Assembly (NCBI GenBank): GCA_003554915.1
Contig: PWHM01000080.1
Coordinates: 1 to 15,438, forward strand
From: Candidatus Nealsoniibacteriota bacterium
Lineage (GTDB): Bacteria; Patescibacteriota; Minisyncoccia; Minisyncoccales; PWPS01
Direction: 5' to 3'
Length of the DNA stretch: 15,438 nucleotides
In this document: positions 7,712 to 15,312 of the stretch, piece after piece
Layout of the letters: every line of letters starts with the position of its first letter
How positions within the stretch are numbered: position 1 is the stretch's first letter
Program-made: the position numbers and the translations under genes
The notes under the pieces: generated by a model
Database searches by the model: none
Seen by the model: only the letters and a program-made list of their open reading frames with translations
What the model was told of the DNA's origin: nothing

Positions 7712-10453
7712 GTGGCAGGAAATATTTTAAAAGTTAAAATCAACATCCCGCCTCTAAGCACAGGCATCCTTAAACGGCCAAACATCCTGGAAAAGCTGGA
7801 AGAAGGCTTAAATGTGGAGGGAAACTTTACCCGCCCCTTGACCCTGGTTTCCGCCCCTGCCGGCTCCGGCAAGACCACCCTGGCCAGAAAGTGGCTCTCC
7901 GGCCGGGAAGAGCGGGCTGCCTGGTTTTCCCTGAACGAAGGGGATAATGAGCCGGCGCGCTTTTGGCTTTATTTCATATCTGCCCTGCAGACACGGGAAA
8001 AAAATACGGGGAAAGGCTCCCTGGAAATGATGCGCTACCTGGCCCAGGGAACAGAACCTCCTGGAGAAAGCGAAACTCTATTGACACCCCTTTTAAATGA
8101 CCTGTTTGCCCTGGAAGAAGCCCTTATTTTGGTTCTCGACGATTATCACCATATTACCGATCCCCGCATACAAGAGGATATGACCTTTTTTATAGAAAAT
8201 TTACCCCCCAAACTACACCTTTTGGTCACCACCCGTTCCGACCCGCCCTGGCCGATGCCCCGCTGGCGAGCCAGGGGGAAAATGAGAGAAATTCGGCACT
8301 CAGACCTTAAATTTTCCCGAGAAGAAACTACCCATCTTTTTAACGAAGTTATGGGGATCGGGCTCGCTGAATCCCAGCTCAACAGCCTCTACAACAAAAC
8401 CGAAGGTTGGATCACGGGGTTGCAGTTGGCAGCTTTTTCTCTTGTTGCAAGTGAAAACTCCGATGAATTCATCGAGAGCTTTGCAGGAAGCCACCGGCAC
8501 GTATTTCATTTTTTAAGCGAAGAGGTGTTTGCCCGTCAGCCGGAACCAGTTCGGGAATTTCTAATGCAGACTTCTATTTTGAGACACCTGTGTGTGCCTC
8601 TTTGTAACGCAGTTACCGGAAGAGATGACGCTGCCGAGATGCTTGCCCACCTGGAACGTAACCAGCTATTTGCAATTCCCCAGGATGAAAGAGGAGAATG
8701 GTACCGCTACCATTCCCTGTTTGCTGACTTGCTCCTGCATCATCTAAAGCAATACTACCCCGGAAAAGAGCTTGAGCTTCACGAAAGAGCCAGCAGTTGG
8801 TTCCTGGAGGCAGGCATGCCGGGGGAAGCAATCCAGCATGCCCTTAACGGGAAAAACTGGGAGCAGGTTGCGCACATATTGCATGAATACCTGGAGCAAA
8901 TCGTGCAATTAGAAGGGCCGGGACGGCTTTTACACTGCTACAATAATCTTCCTGCACCCCTGTTAGAAAAATATCCCCGGCTGATAGTTCACAAAGCCAT
9001 AATTTCTTTACTACGGGGCAGCGAAGAAAGCGGAGATCTCCTGGAACAGGCCGAATCACTGGGGTATGAAAGCAAAAAGGAACAGGAAGAATTCAGGGGA
9101 ATCCTGGCAGCGGTAAAAGCTCACCATCACATTTCTCGCCACGAATTTTCCCCGGGTCTGGAAAAAGCGGAAGAAGCCTTAAAACTGTTGCCTACTCACA
9201 GCAGCTTTTGGCGGGGAGGTGTGGCCATATTTTCCGGTGACGCCAGGTTGTTTTCCGGCAATCCCAAAGGCGCTTACCCCTTTTACCTGGAGGCGCTTAG
9301 AAACAGCCAAAAATACGGCGGTCACTATTTACACCTGACTTCCGGGTTCAAGGTTGCCAACGTCCTTTATGACCTGGGCAGGTTGCAGGAGTCAGAAGAA
9401 TTGACCGCAAAGGCACTACGCACTGCCGAAGAGAAGGGATTGTCCGTGATACCCAGGGCGGGACTTTTATTGACTCTGCAGGGAGAACTGCTGCGGGAAA
9501 AGGGGAAACTGGAAGAGGCAGAGCACTGGATAGAACGGGGAATTACCATCAGCAAGCCTGAAAAAATATCACTGGGATGGAACTATCTTTTTAAAGCAGC
9601 GCTTTACTTTTCAAAGCAAGAATACGGGGCGGCGTTAGAGGCAGTCAAAAAAATCAGAGAGCTTGACCAGGAGCTGGGGCTACCCAAATATATTATGTTT
9701 CCTGCAGCTTCCTGGGAGGCGAGGATTCTTTTGGAACTGGGGAAACTACCCGAAGCAAAAGAGATGCTATACCAGGCAGGTGTTTCCGAAGAGGCTGAGA
9801 TAGCAGGTGGTTATGAATGGGGGCTGCTGTCTCTCTCCAGGTTACTGCTGTTAGAAGAGGTAGAAAATATTGCCCGAACCCGCAAACTCCTTAACCGCAT
9901 AGAAGAATTTGCTGTTCCAGGGGGCAATCAGAGGCTTTTACTGGAGATACTGCAGATCAAAGCCGCTTTAGAAGAAAAGGCAGGTGAAGCCGAAGCAGCA
10001 GAACATCATCTGCTAAAAGCTCTTCAAACAGGGAAAGCAGCGGGTTACTTCCAGGTGTTCCTTGACGGGGGCACAGAACTGGTTCCTGTTTATGCCAGGG
10101 TTATTAAGGGAAAAAGCAGTGTTGATGAACCCGCAAAAAAAGAAATAGTGCAGTATGCCCGGAATATTTACCAAGGCGCTGCGCAGGCAGCAGGCACAAG
10201 AGGAGAAAAAGAAAACAAACAAGCCGGTCAACAGGAAGCCGTTGGCCAGGAGCTGGTTGAAAAGCTGAGCTGGCGGGAGATGGAGATACTTGAACTGCTT
10301 GCCGCAGGGCTATCCAACCAGGATATTTCTCAAAAGCTTTTCATTTCTGTAGGGACAGTAAAGTGGTATACCAGCAATATCTATGGGAAGCTCGGCGTTA
10401 GAGGAAGAACTCAGGCAGTCACCCTGGCCCGCAAGTTAAATCTTATTTCTTGA
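7712..10453 (+). CDS. MalT-like STAND ATPase / LuxR-family transcription activator
   Basis: This is a large one-component regulator of 913 residues from GTG 7712 (916 from GTG 7703). The N-terminus NILKVKINIPPLSTGILKRP is typical of MalT-like proteins. Next is a STAND-type NTPase domain with Walker A APAGSGKTT (about 48-56) and Walker B ILVLDDYH, followed by the winged-helix and sensor region ending with YRYHSLFADLLLHHL. The middle (about 400-830) is a long run of helical TPR-like repeats that would bind the inducer. The C-terminus is a LuxR helix-turn-helix, with WREMEILELLAAGLSNQDIS followed by FISVGTVKWYTSNIYGKLGV. Such proteins assemble when they bind ATP and inducer and then activate transcription. 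It is divergent from the ABC exporter operon, so that operon is the likeliest target, by position only. The inducer is unknown. It ends only 10 bp from the convergent gene at 10464. Confidence 0.92.
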   Translation: MAGNILKVKINIPPLSTGILKRPNILEKLEEGLNVEGNFTRPLTLVSAPAGSGKTTLARKWLSGREERAAWFSLNEGDNEPARFWLYFISALQTREKNTGKGSLEMMRYLAQGTEPPGESETLLTPLLNDLFALEEALILVLDDYHHITDPRIQEDMTFFIENLPPKLHLLVTTRSDPPWPMPRWRARGKMREIRHSDLKFSREETTHLFNEVMGIGLAESQLNSLYNKTEGWITGLQLAAFSLVASENSDEFIESFAGSHRHVFHFLSEEVFARQPEPVREFLMQTSILRHLCVPLCNAVTGRDDAAEMLAHLERNQLFAIPQDERGEWYRYHSLFADLLLHHLKQYYPGKELELHERASSWFLEAGMPGEAIQHALNGKNWEQVAHILHEYLEQIVQLEGPGRLLHCYNNLPAPLLEKYPRLIVHKAIISLLRGSEESGDLLEQAESLGYESKKEQEEFRGILAAVKAHHHISRHEFSPGLEKAEEALKLLPTHSSFWRGGVAIFSGDARLFSGNPKGAYPFYLEALRNSQKYGGHYLHLTSGFKVANVLYDLGRLQESEELTAKALRTAEEKGLSVIPRAGLLLTLQGELLREKGKLEEAEHWIERGITISKPEKISLGWNYLFKAALYFSKQEYGAALEAVKKIRELDQELGLPKYIMFPAASWEARILLELGKLPEAKEMLYQAGVSEEAEIAGGYEWGLLSLSRLLLLEEVENIARTRKLLNRIEEFAVPGGNQRLLLEILQIKAALEEKAGEAEAAEHHLLKALQTGKAAGYFQVFLDGGTELVPVYARVIKGKSSVDEPAKKEIVQYARNIYQGAAQAAGTRGEKENKQAGQQEAVGQELVEKLSWREMEILELLAAGLSNQDISQKLFISVGTVKWYTSNIYGKLGVRGRTQAVTLARKLNLIS

Positions 10454-10463
10454 TATCTGGAAG

Positions 10464-12242
10464 TTAAATATCCTTGAGTGAAATTGACAGAAAAACATCC
10501 ACCAGAGCCGGGTCAAAATGGGCACCGGCACATCTCTTAAATTCAGCTACTACTTCCTCTGGAGTCAAAGCCTTTTTGTAAGGCCTACCGTAACTCATTA
10601 CCTCATATGCGTCAGCAATAGCTGTGATCCGGGCCAGCAGAGGTATCTCTTCCCCTTTTAAACCCTGAGGAAAACCAGTGCCGTCCCAGTGTTCGTGGTG
10701 GGCCAAGATATCCTCCGCCACATGGGCAAATTCCTCCGTGGCCCGGGCTATGCGGTATCCTATTTCCGGGTGCTTTTTTATGCTCTCCCATTCCTCCGGG
10801 GTTAATGAACCACTCTTGGTTAGTATCTCTTCAGGAATGTTTATCTTTCCTATATCGTGGAGGGTGATCAGCAGGCCCAGTCGGCTTAATTCCATGTCGG
10901 AAAGTTTTATCTTCTCTCCTATTTTAAAAGCTACACTTTGCATTCGCCGGGTATGTACTTCTGTTTCGTAGCTTTTCTCCCCCAGTGTTTTTAGAAGGCT
11001 ATTGAGCACTGCGCTTCTTATACTGCGGTTTTCAGTAAGTTTATGCCTGTACATATAGTCCTCGGCTTCTTTCAAGACATCTTCCAGGGCCTTTCCTGTT
11101 CTGTCCTTGCTAGCAGTACCTGTAGCTACGGATATAGGGATATCTTCCACATAACTTTTGCGGCACTTATTGTTTATCCTTTTGCATATAGCCTGGGCTT
11201 CCTTCTTTGTTGTTTGGGGCAGAAAAATCACAAACTCATCACCGCCCCAGCGGGCGACAATATCCTCCTCCCGGCAGAGCTTTCTTAATATATTGGCTGC
11301 ATTTTTCAACATTTCGTCTCCTACACTATGACCGTAGGTATCATTAACCAGTTTCAAACCGTTTAAATCTGCCATAATCATGCTGATAGGCAGCTTTCTT
11401 CCGGTATCCAGTCTCTGCATTTCTTCCTCCAGGTAAGCCCGGTTATAAAGTCCGGTGAGGCTGTCGTGGAAACTTATGTAACGGATTTTTTCTTCCGCCT
11501 TCTTGCGTTCGGTGATGTCCAGGGCAATCAGCACGATGCCGTCAATCTTTCCCTGAAAGTCACGTGTGGGGGCCAGGGAGAGGTGCACTACCACAGGGTA
11601 GCCGCTTTTCTGGTTACAGCCAAGTTCTAATTCATAGATCACTTTTCCCTGAAGGACTTTTTCGCAGGATTGCTGTAAGGTTCCCCCTTGATCTTCCAGG
11701 AACAGGAATATCTTTTTGTCCAGCACATTTTTCATGGACCAGCCCAGCAATTTTTCCGCAGCTGAGCTCCAGCTTTTTACAAGGAATTCTGTATCCAGGG
11801 AGATAACGGTAACCGGAGAGGAGTGAATGATGGTTCTGTATTTTTCCCCGAGTTCCAACAGTGTTTTTTTGGCTTTTTCCTGGTTACTTACATCTACCCC
11901 GGTCAGAATATGGTAGTCAATCATGCCATTTTTTACCTGTAAGGCGTTGTATTTCCAATATATTGTGGAAACATAGCCGTTGTGAGAGATAAATTGGTTT
12001 TCTACCTCCAGGGGGTATTGGCCGGGATCCAGCCCGGCAAAAAAAGCTTTGTAAAGCTCTTTTTCTTCGGGGAGACAAAAAACTTCCCAGTAGTTCTTTG
12101 ACCGGGCTTCACTGCAAGAAAGTCCTGTAACCTGCTCACAGAGATTGTTGTAGTACACTATCTGCCCTTGCTGGTCCAGTATAACAACCAGGCAATCTAG
12201 AAAATCGCAAATCTCGGAAAAGAAGTGCTGTTCTTTTTCCAC
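10464..12242 (-). CDS. PAS-PAS-GGDEF-HD-GYP cyclic-di-GMP signalling protein
   Basis: The domain order, numbered from the GTG at 12266, is PAS 1 (about 18-128), PAS 2 (about 140-256), GGDEF diguanylate cyclase (about 262-412) and HD-GYP phosphodiesterase (about 425-595). The cyclase motif GGDEF (341-345) is intact. An RxxD inhibitory site, REED (332-335), lies exactly five residues before it, so product feedback is likely. The HD-GYP part keeps HD (470-471), the HPEIG histidine (499), HHE (523-525) and WDGTGFPQG, where GYP reads GFP. Both activities could therefore be real, with the PAS domains sensing the input. No membrane helix is seen, so it should be cytoplasmic. Start choice: GTG 12242 has GGAGG eight bases upstream, whereas GTG 12266 and ATG 12257 have none, so 592 residues are preferred. 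It lies 32 bp downstream of the HD-GYP gene at 12275, in one operon. Confidence 0.93.
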   Translation of the reverse strand: MEKEQHFFSEICDFLDCLVVILDQQGQIVYYNNLCEQVTGLSCSEARSKNYWEVFCLPEEKELYKAFFAGLDPGQYPLEVENQFISHNGYVSTIYWKYNALQVKNGMIDYHILTGVDVSNQEKAKKTLLELGEKYRTIIHSSPVTVISLDTEFLVKSWSSAAEKLLGWSMKNVLDKKIFLFLEDQGGTLQQSCEKVLQGKVIYELELGCNQKSGYPVVVHLSLAPTRDFQGKIDGIVLIALDITERKKAEEKIRYISFHDSLTGLYNRAYLEEEMQRLDTGRKLPISMIMADLNGLKLVNDTYGHSVGDEMLKNAANILRKLCREEDIVARWGGDEFVIFLPQTTKKEAQAICKRINNKCRKSYVEDIPISVATGTASKDRTGKALEDVLKEAEDYMYRHKLTENRSIRSAVLNSLLKTLGEKSYETEVHTRRMQSVAFKIGEKIKLSDMELSRLGLLITLHDIGKINIPEEILTKSGSLTPEEWESIKKHPEIGYRIARATEEFAHVAEDILAHHEHWDGTGFPQGLKGEEIPLLARITAIADAYEVMSYGRPYKKALTPEEVVAEFKRCAGAHFDPALVDVFLSISLKDI

Positions 12243-12250
12243 AATATCAT

Positions 12251-12255
12251 CCTCC
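12251..12255 (-). promoter_or_regulatory. Ribosome binding site that decides the start of the GGDEF/HD-GYP gene
   Basis: On the minus strand GGAGG lies eight bases before GTG at 12242-12240. It lies inside the coding region if translation began at the upstream GTG (12266) or ATG (12257), neither of which has a ribosome site of its own. Confidence 0.65.
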
Positions 12256-12274
12256 ATACAAAGCACATAAGTTG

Positions 12275-13357
12275 TTAATCCAGGACCTTAACGATGGTAA
12301 TGTCCAGGACTTGTGAAAGGTCTAGATCATAGGGAGAAGGATGAGGTGCCAGATCTTCTCCTGTGTATAATACTCGCACTACGGGACGCAACGTAAGTCC
12401 CTGGTTGTTCGCTATAACCAGGCCACTTTCCCCATTGCTCAGGAAAACATGAAAGCCAATGGGGTAAGCAGCAGTAATAGACAGAAAATGATTTAAAATT
12501 TCCATGTCGAAATAGTCTTCCCCCCAGGCCATAAGCATTTCTATGGCCTGGTAGGGCTGAAAGGCTTTCCGGTACGACCTTTCCGATGTCAGTGCATCAT
12601 AGACGTCTGCAATACCGGCAATTTGCGCCAAGGCGCTGTTTTCATTACTTTTTAGTCCCTGGGGGTAGCCCTGCCCGTGGTAGCGTTCATGGTGCCGCAA
12701 AATGACTGCGCCCGCCTGGGCGGAAAACAGTTTAGAGGATTTAAAGATTTCATAGCCGTAATGGGGGGGATTTTTAACGGTTGCATATTCATCCTCTGTC
12801 AGTTCACCAGGCTTTTTTAAGATTTTTTCCGGTACAGCAACCATTCCCATGTCGTGGAGCAAAGTACCCATGGCCAATTGTTTCAGGGTATTGATGTTAT
12901 AGTTCAATTTTTTGCCCACCAGGGTAGCCAGTATACAACTGTTAACACTGTGTGAGAATAAGTAGTCATCCAGTGAGCGGATATCCATCAGTTGAGAAAT
13001 CGTGTCATCATCTTCCAGCAAATCCTCAATTATGCTGGAGACAGTTTTCAAAACCTTTTTGTCTTTGATGTTTAGGCCTTTTTTTTGATTGCTGGGGGAT
13101 GGAACCTTTTTTATGACATCTCTGACCAGGCTACGGGCTTCTTGGCGGACTTCTTCCCGAATAATGTCATTAATTTCTACATCCTGCATCCTACTATCCT
13201 GGACATATATATAATTGATGCCTAACCTTTCAAGATAGATAAGGTACTGGGGCTTAATTTCCACACCAGATTTTAACAGGACCTGCCCTGCTCCGCCAAT
13301 AATAGTTTTACCCAAAAACATGCCAGGTTGTGCCGAATCCGTGGAAACTCTACGCAT
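12275..13357 (-). CDS. Stand-alone HD-GYP domain protein with altered metal site
   Basis: This 360-residue cytoplasmic protein has three parts: an N-terminal region of about 130 residues without a clear known fold (MRRVSTDSAQPGMFLGKTII is a DUF3391-like opening), an HD-GYP domain (about 130-292), and a C-terminal extension of about 65 residues. The HD-GYP landmarks are HS (136-137), HD (168-169), HHE (222-224), GYPQG (230-234) and ADVYDAL (250-256). HD-GYP enzymes hydrolyse cyclic-di-GMP to pGpG or GMP. Two usual residues differ: the HPxxG histidine is proline here (PPHYG, P197), and the WDG aspartate is histidine (YHG). The metal site may therefore be altered or inactive. The ATG start has AAAGGGG eight bases upstream. 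A plausible promoter lies at 13419-13446. It is first in an operon with the PAS-GGDEF-HD-GYP gene. Confidence 0.9.
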   Translation of the reverse strand: MRRVSTDSAQPGMFLGKTIIGGAGQVLLKSGVEIKPQYLIYLERLGINYIYVQDSRMQDVEINDIIREEVRQEARSLVRDVIKKVPSPSNQKKGLNIKDKKVLKTVSSIIEDLLEDDDTISQLMDIRSLDDYLFSHSVNSCILATLVGKKLNYNINTLKQLAMGTLLHDMGMVAVPEKILKKPGELTEDEYATVKNPPHYGYEIFKSSKLFSAQAGAVILRHHERYHGQGYPQGLKSNENSALAQIAGIADVYDALTSERSYRKAFQPYQAIEMLMAWGEDYFDMEILNHFLSITAAYPIGFHVFLSNGESGLVIANNQGLTLRPVVRVLYTGEDLAPHPSPYDLDLSQVLDITIVKVLD

Positions 13358-13395
13358 AAAATCTACCCCTTTAATTATTTTCTGGGCATAAAAAC

Positions 13396-13410
13396 CCTGC
13401 CTACCGCAGG
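13396..13410 (-). promoter_or_regulatory. Small hairpin in the leader of the HD-GYP operon
   Basis: A perfect 5-bp stem, CCTGC and GCAGG around a 5-base loop, lies just downstream of the predicted start of transcription. A run GGCAGGGTTTTTATGCCC overlaps its second arm and allows an alternative pairing of GGC with GCC. It does not match the conserved core of a known cyclic-di-GMP riboswitch that I can recall. Its function, if any, is unknown. Confidence 0.25.
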
Positions 13411-13418
13411 AGTCTTCC

Positions 13419-13446
13419 TTTCTATAAATTCCTCGACTATTTTCAA
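13419..13446 (-). promoter_or_regulatory. Probable sigma-A promoter of the HD-GYP operon
   Basis: On the minus strand TTGAAA (13441-13446), a 16-base spacer and TAGAAA (13419-13424) give a fair -35/-10 pair. It lies about 60 bases before the ATG at 13357 and just downstream of the terminator at 13490-13537, as expected for a new transcription unit. Confidence 0.45.
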
Positions 13447-13489
13447 CTTTATTTCGGCAATGTCTCCATTAATTCCTGCTTTTGGAATA

Positions 13490-13537
13490 ATATATATTAA
13501 AATAGCCCCCAAAGAGAGTTATTCTCCAGGGGGCTAT
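13490..13537 (-). terminator. Rho-independent terminator of the channel-like gene
   Basis: Arms at 13502-13510 and 13529-13537 form a perfect 9-bp stem (ATAGCCCCC and GGGGGCTAT), with a further GAGA/TCTC pairing inside the loop. On the minus strand the stem is followed by TTTTAATATATATT. It lies 31 bp after the stop of the gene at 13568-15061 and separates it from the HD-GYP operon. Confidence 0.85.
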
Positions 13538-13567
13538 CCAGAACTTAAGAAACCTACAAAAACTTTC

Positions 13568-15061
13568 TTAGGACTTGTCGGACTTATAAGTGTTTATCCA
13601 CTCTTCAAGCTGTTTTGCAGCGACTTCTTTTCCTCCTATACCAAAAGCTAATATTACTGTTATGGCAACCGTGCCCAGGAGCAGGCCGAAGGCAATAAGA
13701 ATGATCTCATTAGCCAAGCCCATTCTTTGTAGAGCCATAGCTCCTGCCAGCACCAAGATAGCAAAGCGGGCCACCTTGGCCAGGATATTAGCTTCTGGGG
13801 TATTGCTGACTTTAATGACCTTAGCAGCCAGGTTCGCCAGGTAAAGACCAATGGCAAAGATGGCCAGTCCCAAAGCTACATGGGATATAAAGACCAGTAA
13901 CTGTGATACCAGGTCTGCCAAAAGACCAAAACCTAGAAGCCCTGCCGCCTCAATTGAAGCAAAAAGCATGACAATAACCAGGACAACATACCCGACCACC
14001 TCGGCAGGAGTCCATTTTCCTTCGGCAGGCTCACCAGTAACTCCCAGCTGCATAAGAATAGAGTTAAAGCCGGAAGCTGTTAGCACATTTGAAATCAGCT
14101 GCTTCACCACGCGGGCAACCAGGTAAGCAATCAGCACTACCAGGGTAGCAGCAAAAATGGCCGGTAAAGCTTCCAGGATCATGTTTAGCATGTTGCTGGC
14201 CGGCTGTGTAATAGCCTCCAGAGCAAGGGCATTAAGGGCAGCGATTATTGTAACAATGAGTACCAAAGCGTTAATAAGAAGACCTAAAAAGTTAGACATC
14301 TTCTGCTCACCTATTACCTGAGCCAATCCTATCCGCTCACTCAAGCGGTCTAACCCGGCAGTAACTAACAGCGCGGATACAATCCTCTGCAGTATACGAG
14401 CCAGATACCAACCAAAAACCAGAATAAGAGCGGCGGCAATGAGATGGGGAAGATAGGAAAGCACCCTGTCAGTCATGTTCTGCACAGGAAGCAATAACCC
14501 TTCTAACTTCAGTGCAGAAAGGATAGCTGGCAGAAAAAGCAGGAAGACAAGCCAGTATGTCGCCATACTTATGGTTTGGCTTAAAGGAGTCGCTTTTTCC
14601 TTCTCATCCCCGGTCTTTTCATCCAGGCGCTCATCGATCTTTGCGGTAATTAGCGCTTTCTGGACAATTTTTTTCAAAAGGGTAGCCACCACCCAGGCTA
14701 TAAGCAGAAGGATGGATGCCCCAAAGAGCATGGGCAGATACGAGAATATTTGGGTAAGGAAACGGTTCAGGGGTTCAGCAACAACGGTAAGATTGAGATA
14801 CTGGAAAAAGGCAATTAGGACAAAGATCATAATAATATAAAAAACTGCCTTTGAAATCCAGTTTTCAACTTCCGGTGGTTTGCCTCCGTCTTCCTCGTCG
14901 GACCAATTCTTCAGATGTTCACCCAGTTTTGTCCGGCGAATACCTCCCCTTACGGCAGAAGCAATAAATAGTGCCACGACCCAACCGACAATCAAGATAA
15001 TAACAGCTGTAACCACATTAATAATATTATAGGCAGCAGCTTGATCAAAAACTTCAAACAT
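13568..15061 (-). CDS. Mechanosensitive-channel-like protein of TM_helix repeats (CmpX-like)
   Basis: This 497-residue, very hydrophobic membrane protein begins with a helix at about 13-35. It then carries four copies of a conserved helix unit: YLPMLFGASILLLIAWVVAT (from 108), YLPHLIAAALILVFGWYLAR (from 203), LPAIFAATLVVLIAYLVARV (from 299) and SHVALGLAIFAIGLYLANLA (from 393). Most copies are followed by a short amphipathic stretch such as LLVTAGLDRLSERIG. The spacing is about 95 residues. This is the TM_helix repeat family (PF05552 type), often annotated as mechanosensitive channel and exemplified by Pseudomonas CmpX. The soluble beta domain of MscS is absent. The C-terminus LAFGIGGKEVAAKQLEEWI recalls the MscS pore-helix end. 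The ATG is preceded by GGAGGTG. It is a single-gene unit with a terminator downstream. Ion flow has not been shown for most of the family; a membrane scaffold or cell-surface stress role is an alternative. Confidence 0.82.
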   Translation of the reverse strand: MFEVFDQAAAYNIINVVTAVIILIVGWVVALFIASAVRGGIRRTKLGEHLKNWSDEEDGGKPPEVENWISKAVFYIIMIFVLIAFFQYLNLTVVAEPLNRFLTQIFSYLPMLFGASILLLIAWVVATLLKKIVQKALITAKIDERLDEKTGDEKEKATPLSQTISMATYWLVFLLFLPAILSALKLEGLLLPVQNMTDRVLSYLPHLIAAALILVFGWYLARILQRIVSALLVTAGLDRLSERIGLAQVIGEQKMSNFLGLLINALVLIVTIIAALNALALEAITQPASNMLNMILEALPAIFAATLVVLIAYLVARVVKQLISNVLTASGFNSILMQLGVTGEPAEGKWTPAEVVGYVVLVIVMLFASIEAAGLLGFGLLADLVSQLLVFISHVALGLAIFAIGLYLANLAAKVIKVSNTPEANILAKVARFAILVLAGAMALQRMGLANEIILIAFGLLLGTVAITVILAFGIGGKEVAAKQLEEWINTYKSDKS

Positions 15062-15163
15062 AAATTAATTTCACCTCCAAAAAATTTTAAATACACTTAA
15101 AAAATGTACCTGTTACATATATTCAACACTCTACCATTTTATCCCTGCCATTTAGATAAAAAA

Positions 15164-15222
15164 CTTCACATAATTCTACTGAGATTCCAAGATTTCGGCA
15201 AAAAAAGGACTATTATGTGAAG
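15164..15222 (-). terminator. AT-rich hairpin with U-tract after the nuclease gene
   Basis: A perfect 11-bp inverted repeat has arms CTTCACATAAT (15164-15174) and ATTATGTGAAG (15212-15222) with 37 bases between them. On the minus strand the second arm is followed by TTTTTTAT, so it could end transcription of the gene that stops at 15313. The stem is AT-rich and the loop is long, so it may instead be a protein-binding palindrome or an mRNA-stabilising structure. Confidence 0.45.
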
Positions 15223-15312
15223 CTATTATCATGAGTCCGCTGCACCGTAGAGCCAGTTGTAAGTGTGGTATGTGTTGAACACTTTGGCAATATACTCTCT
15301 CGCGAAGCCACA

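Noticed and set aside
13358..13567. Cyclic-di-GMP riboswitch upstream of the HD-GYP operon
   Set aside because: The conserved core bases of the class I and II aptamers are not present. Only a terminator, a promoter and a small hairpin can be seen.
14475..14840. 121-codon plus-strand frame inside the channel gene
   Set aside because: It is antisense to the TM_helix repeat gene, arginine- and serine-rich from reverse-complemented hydrophobic codons, with no start signals.
15261..15284. Short inverted repeat AAGTGT/ACACTT
   Set aside because: Six base pairs with a 12-base loop is within chance, and no U-tract follows.
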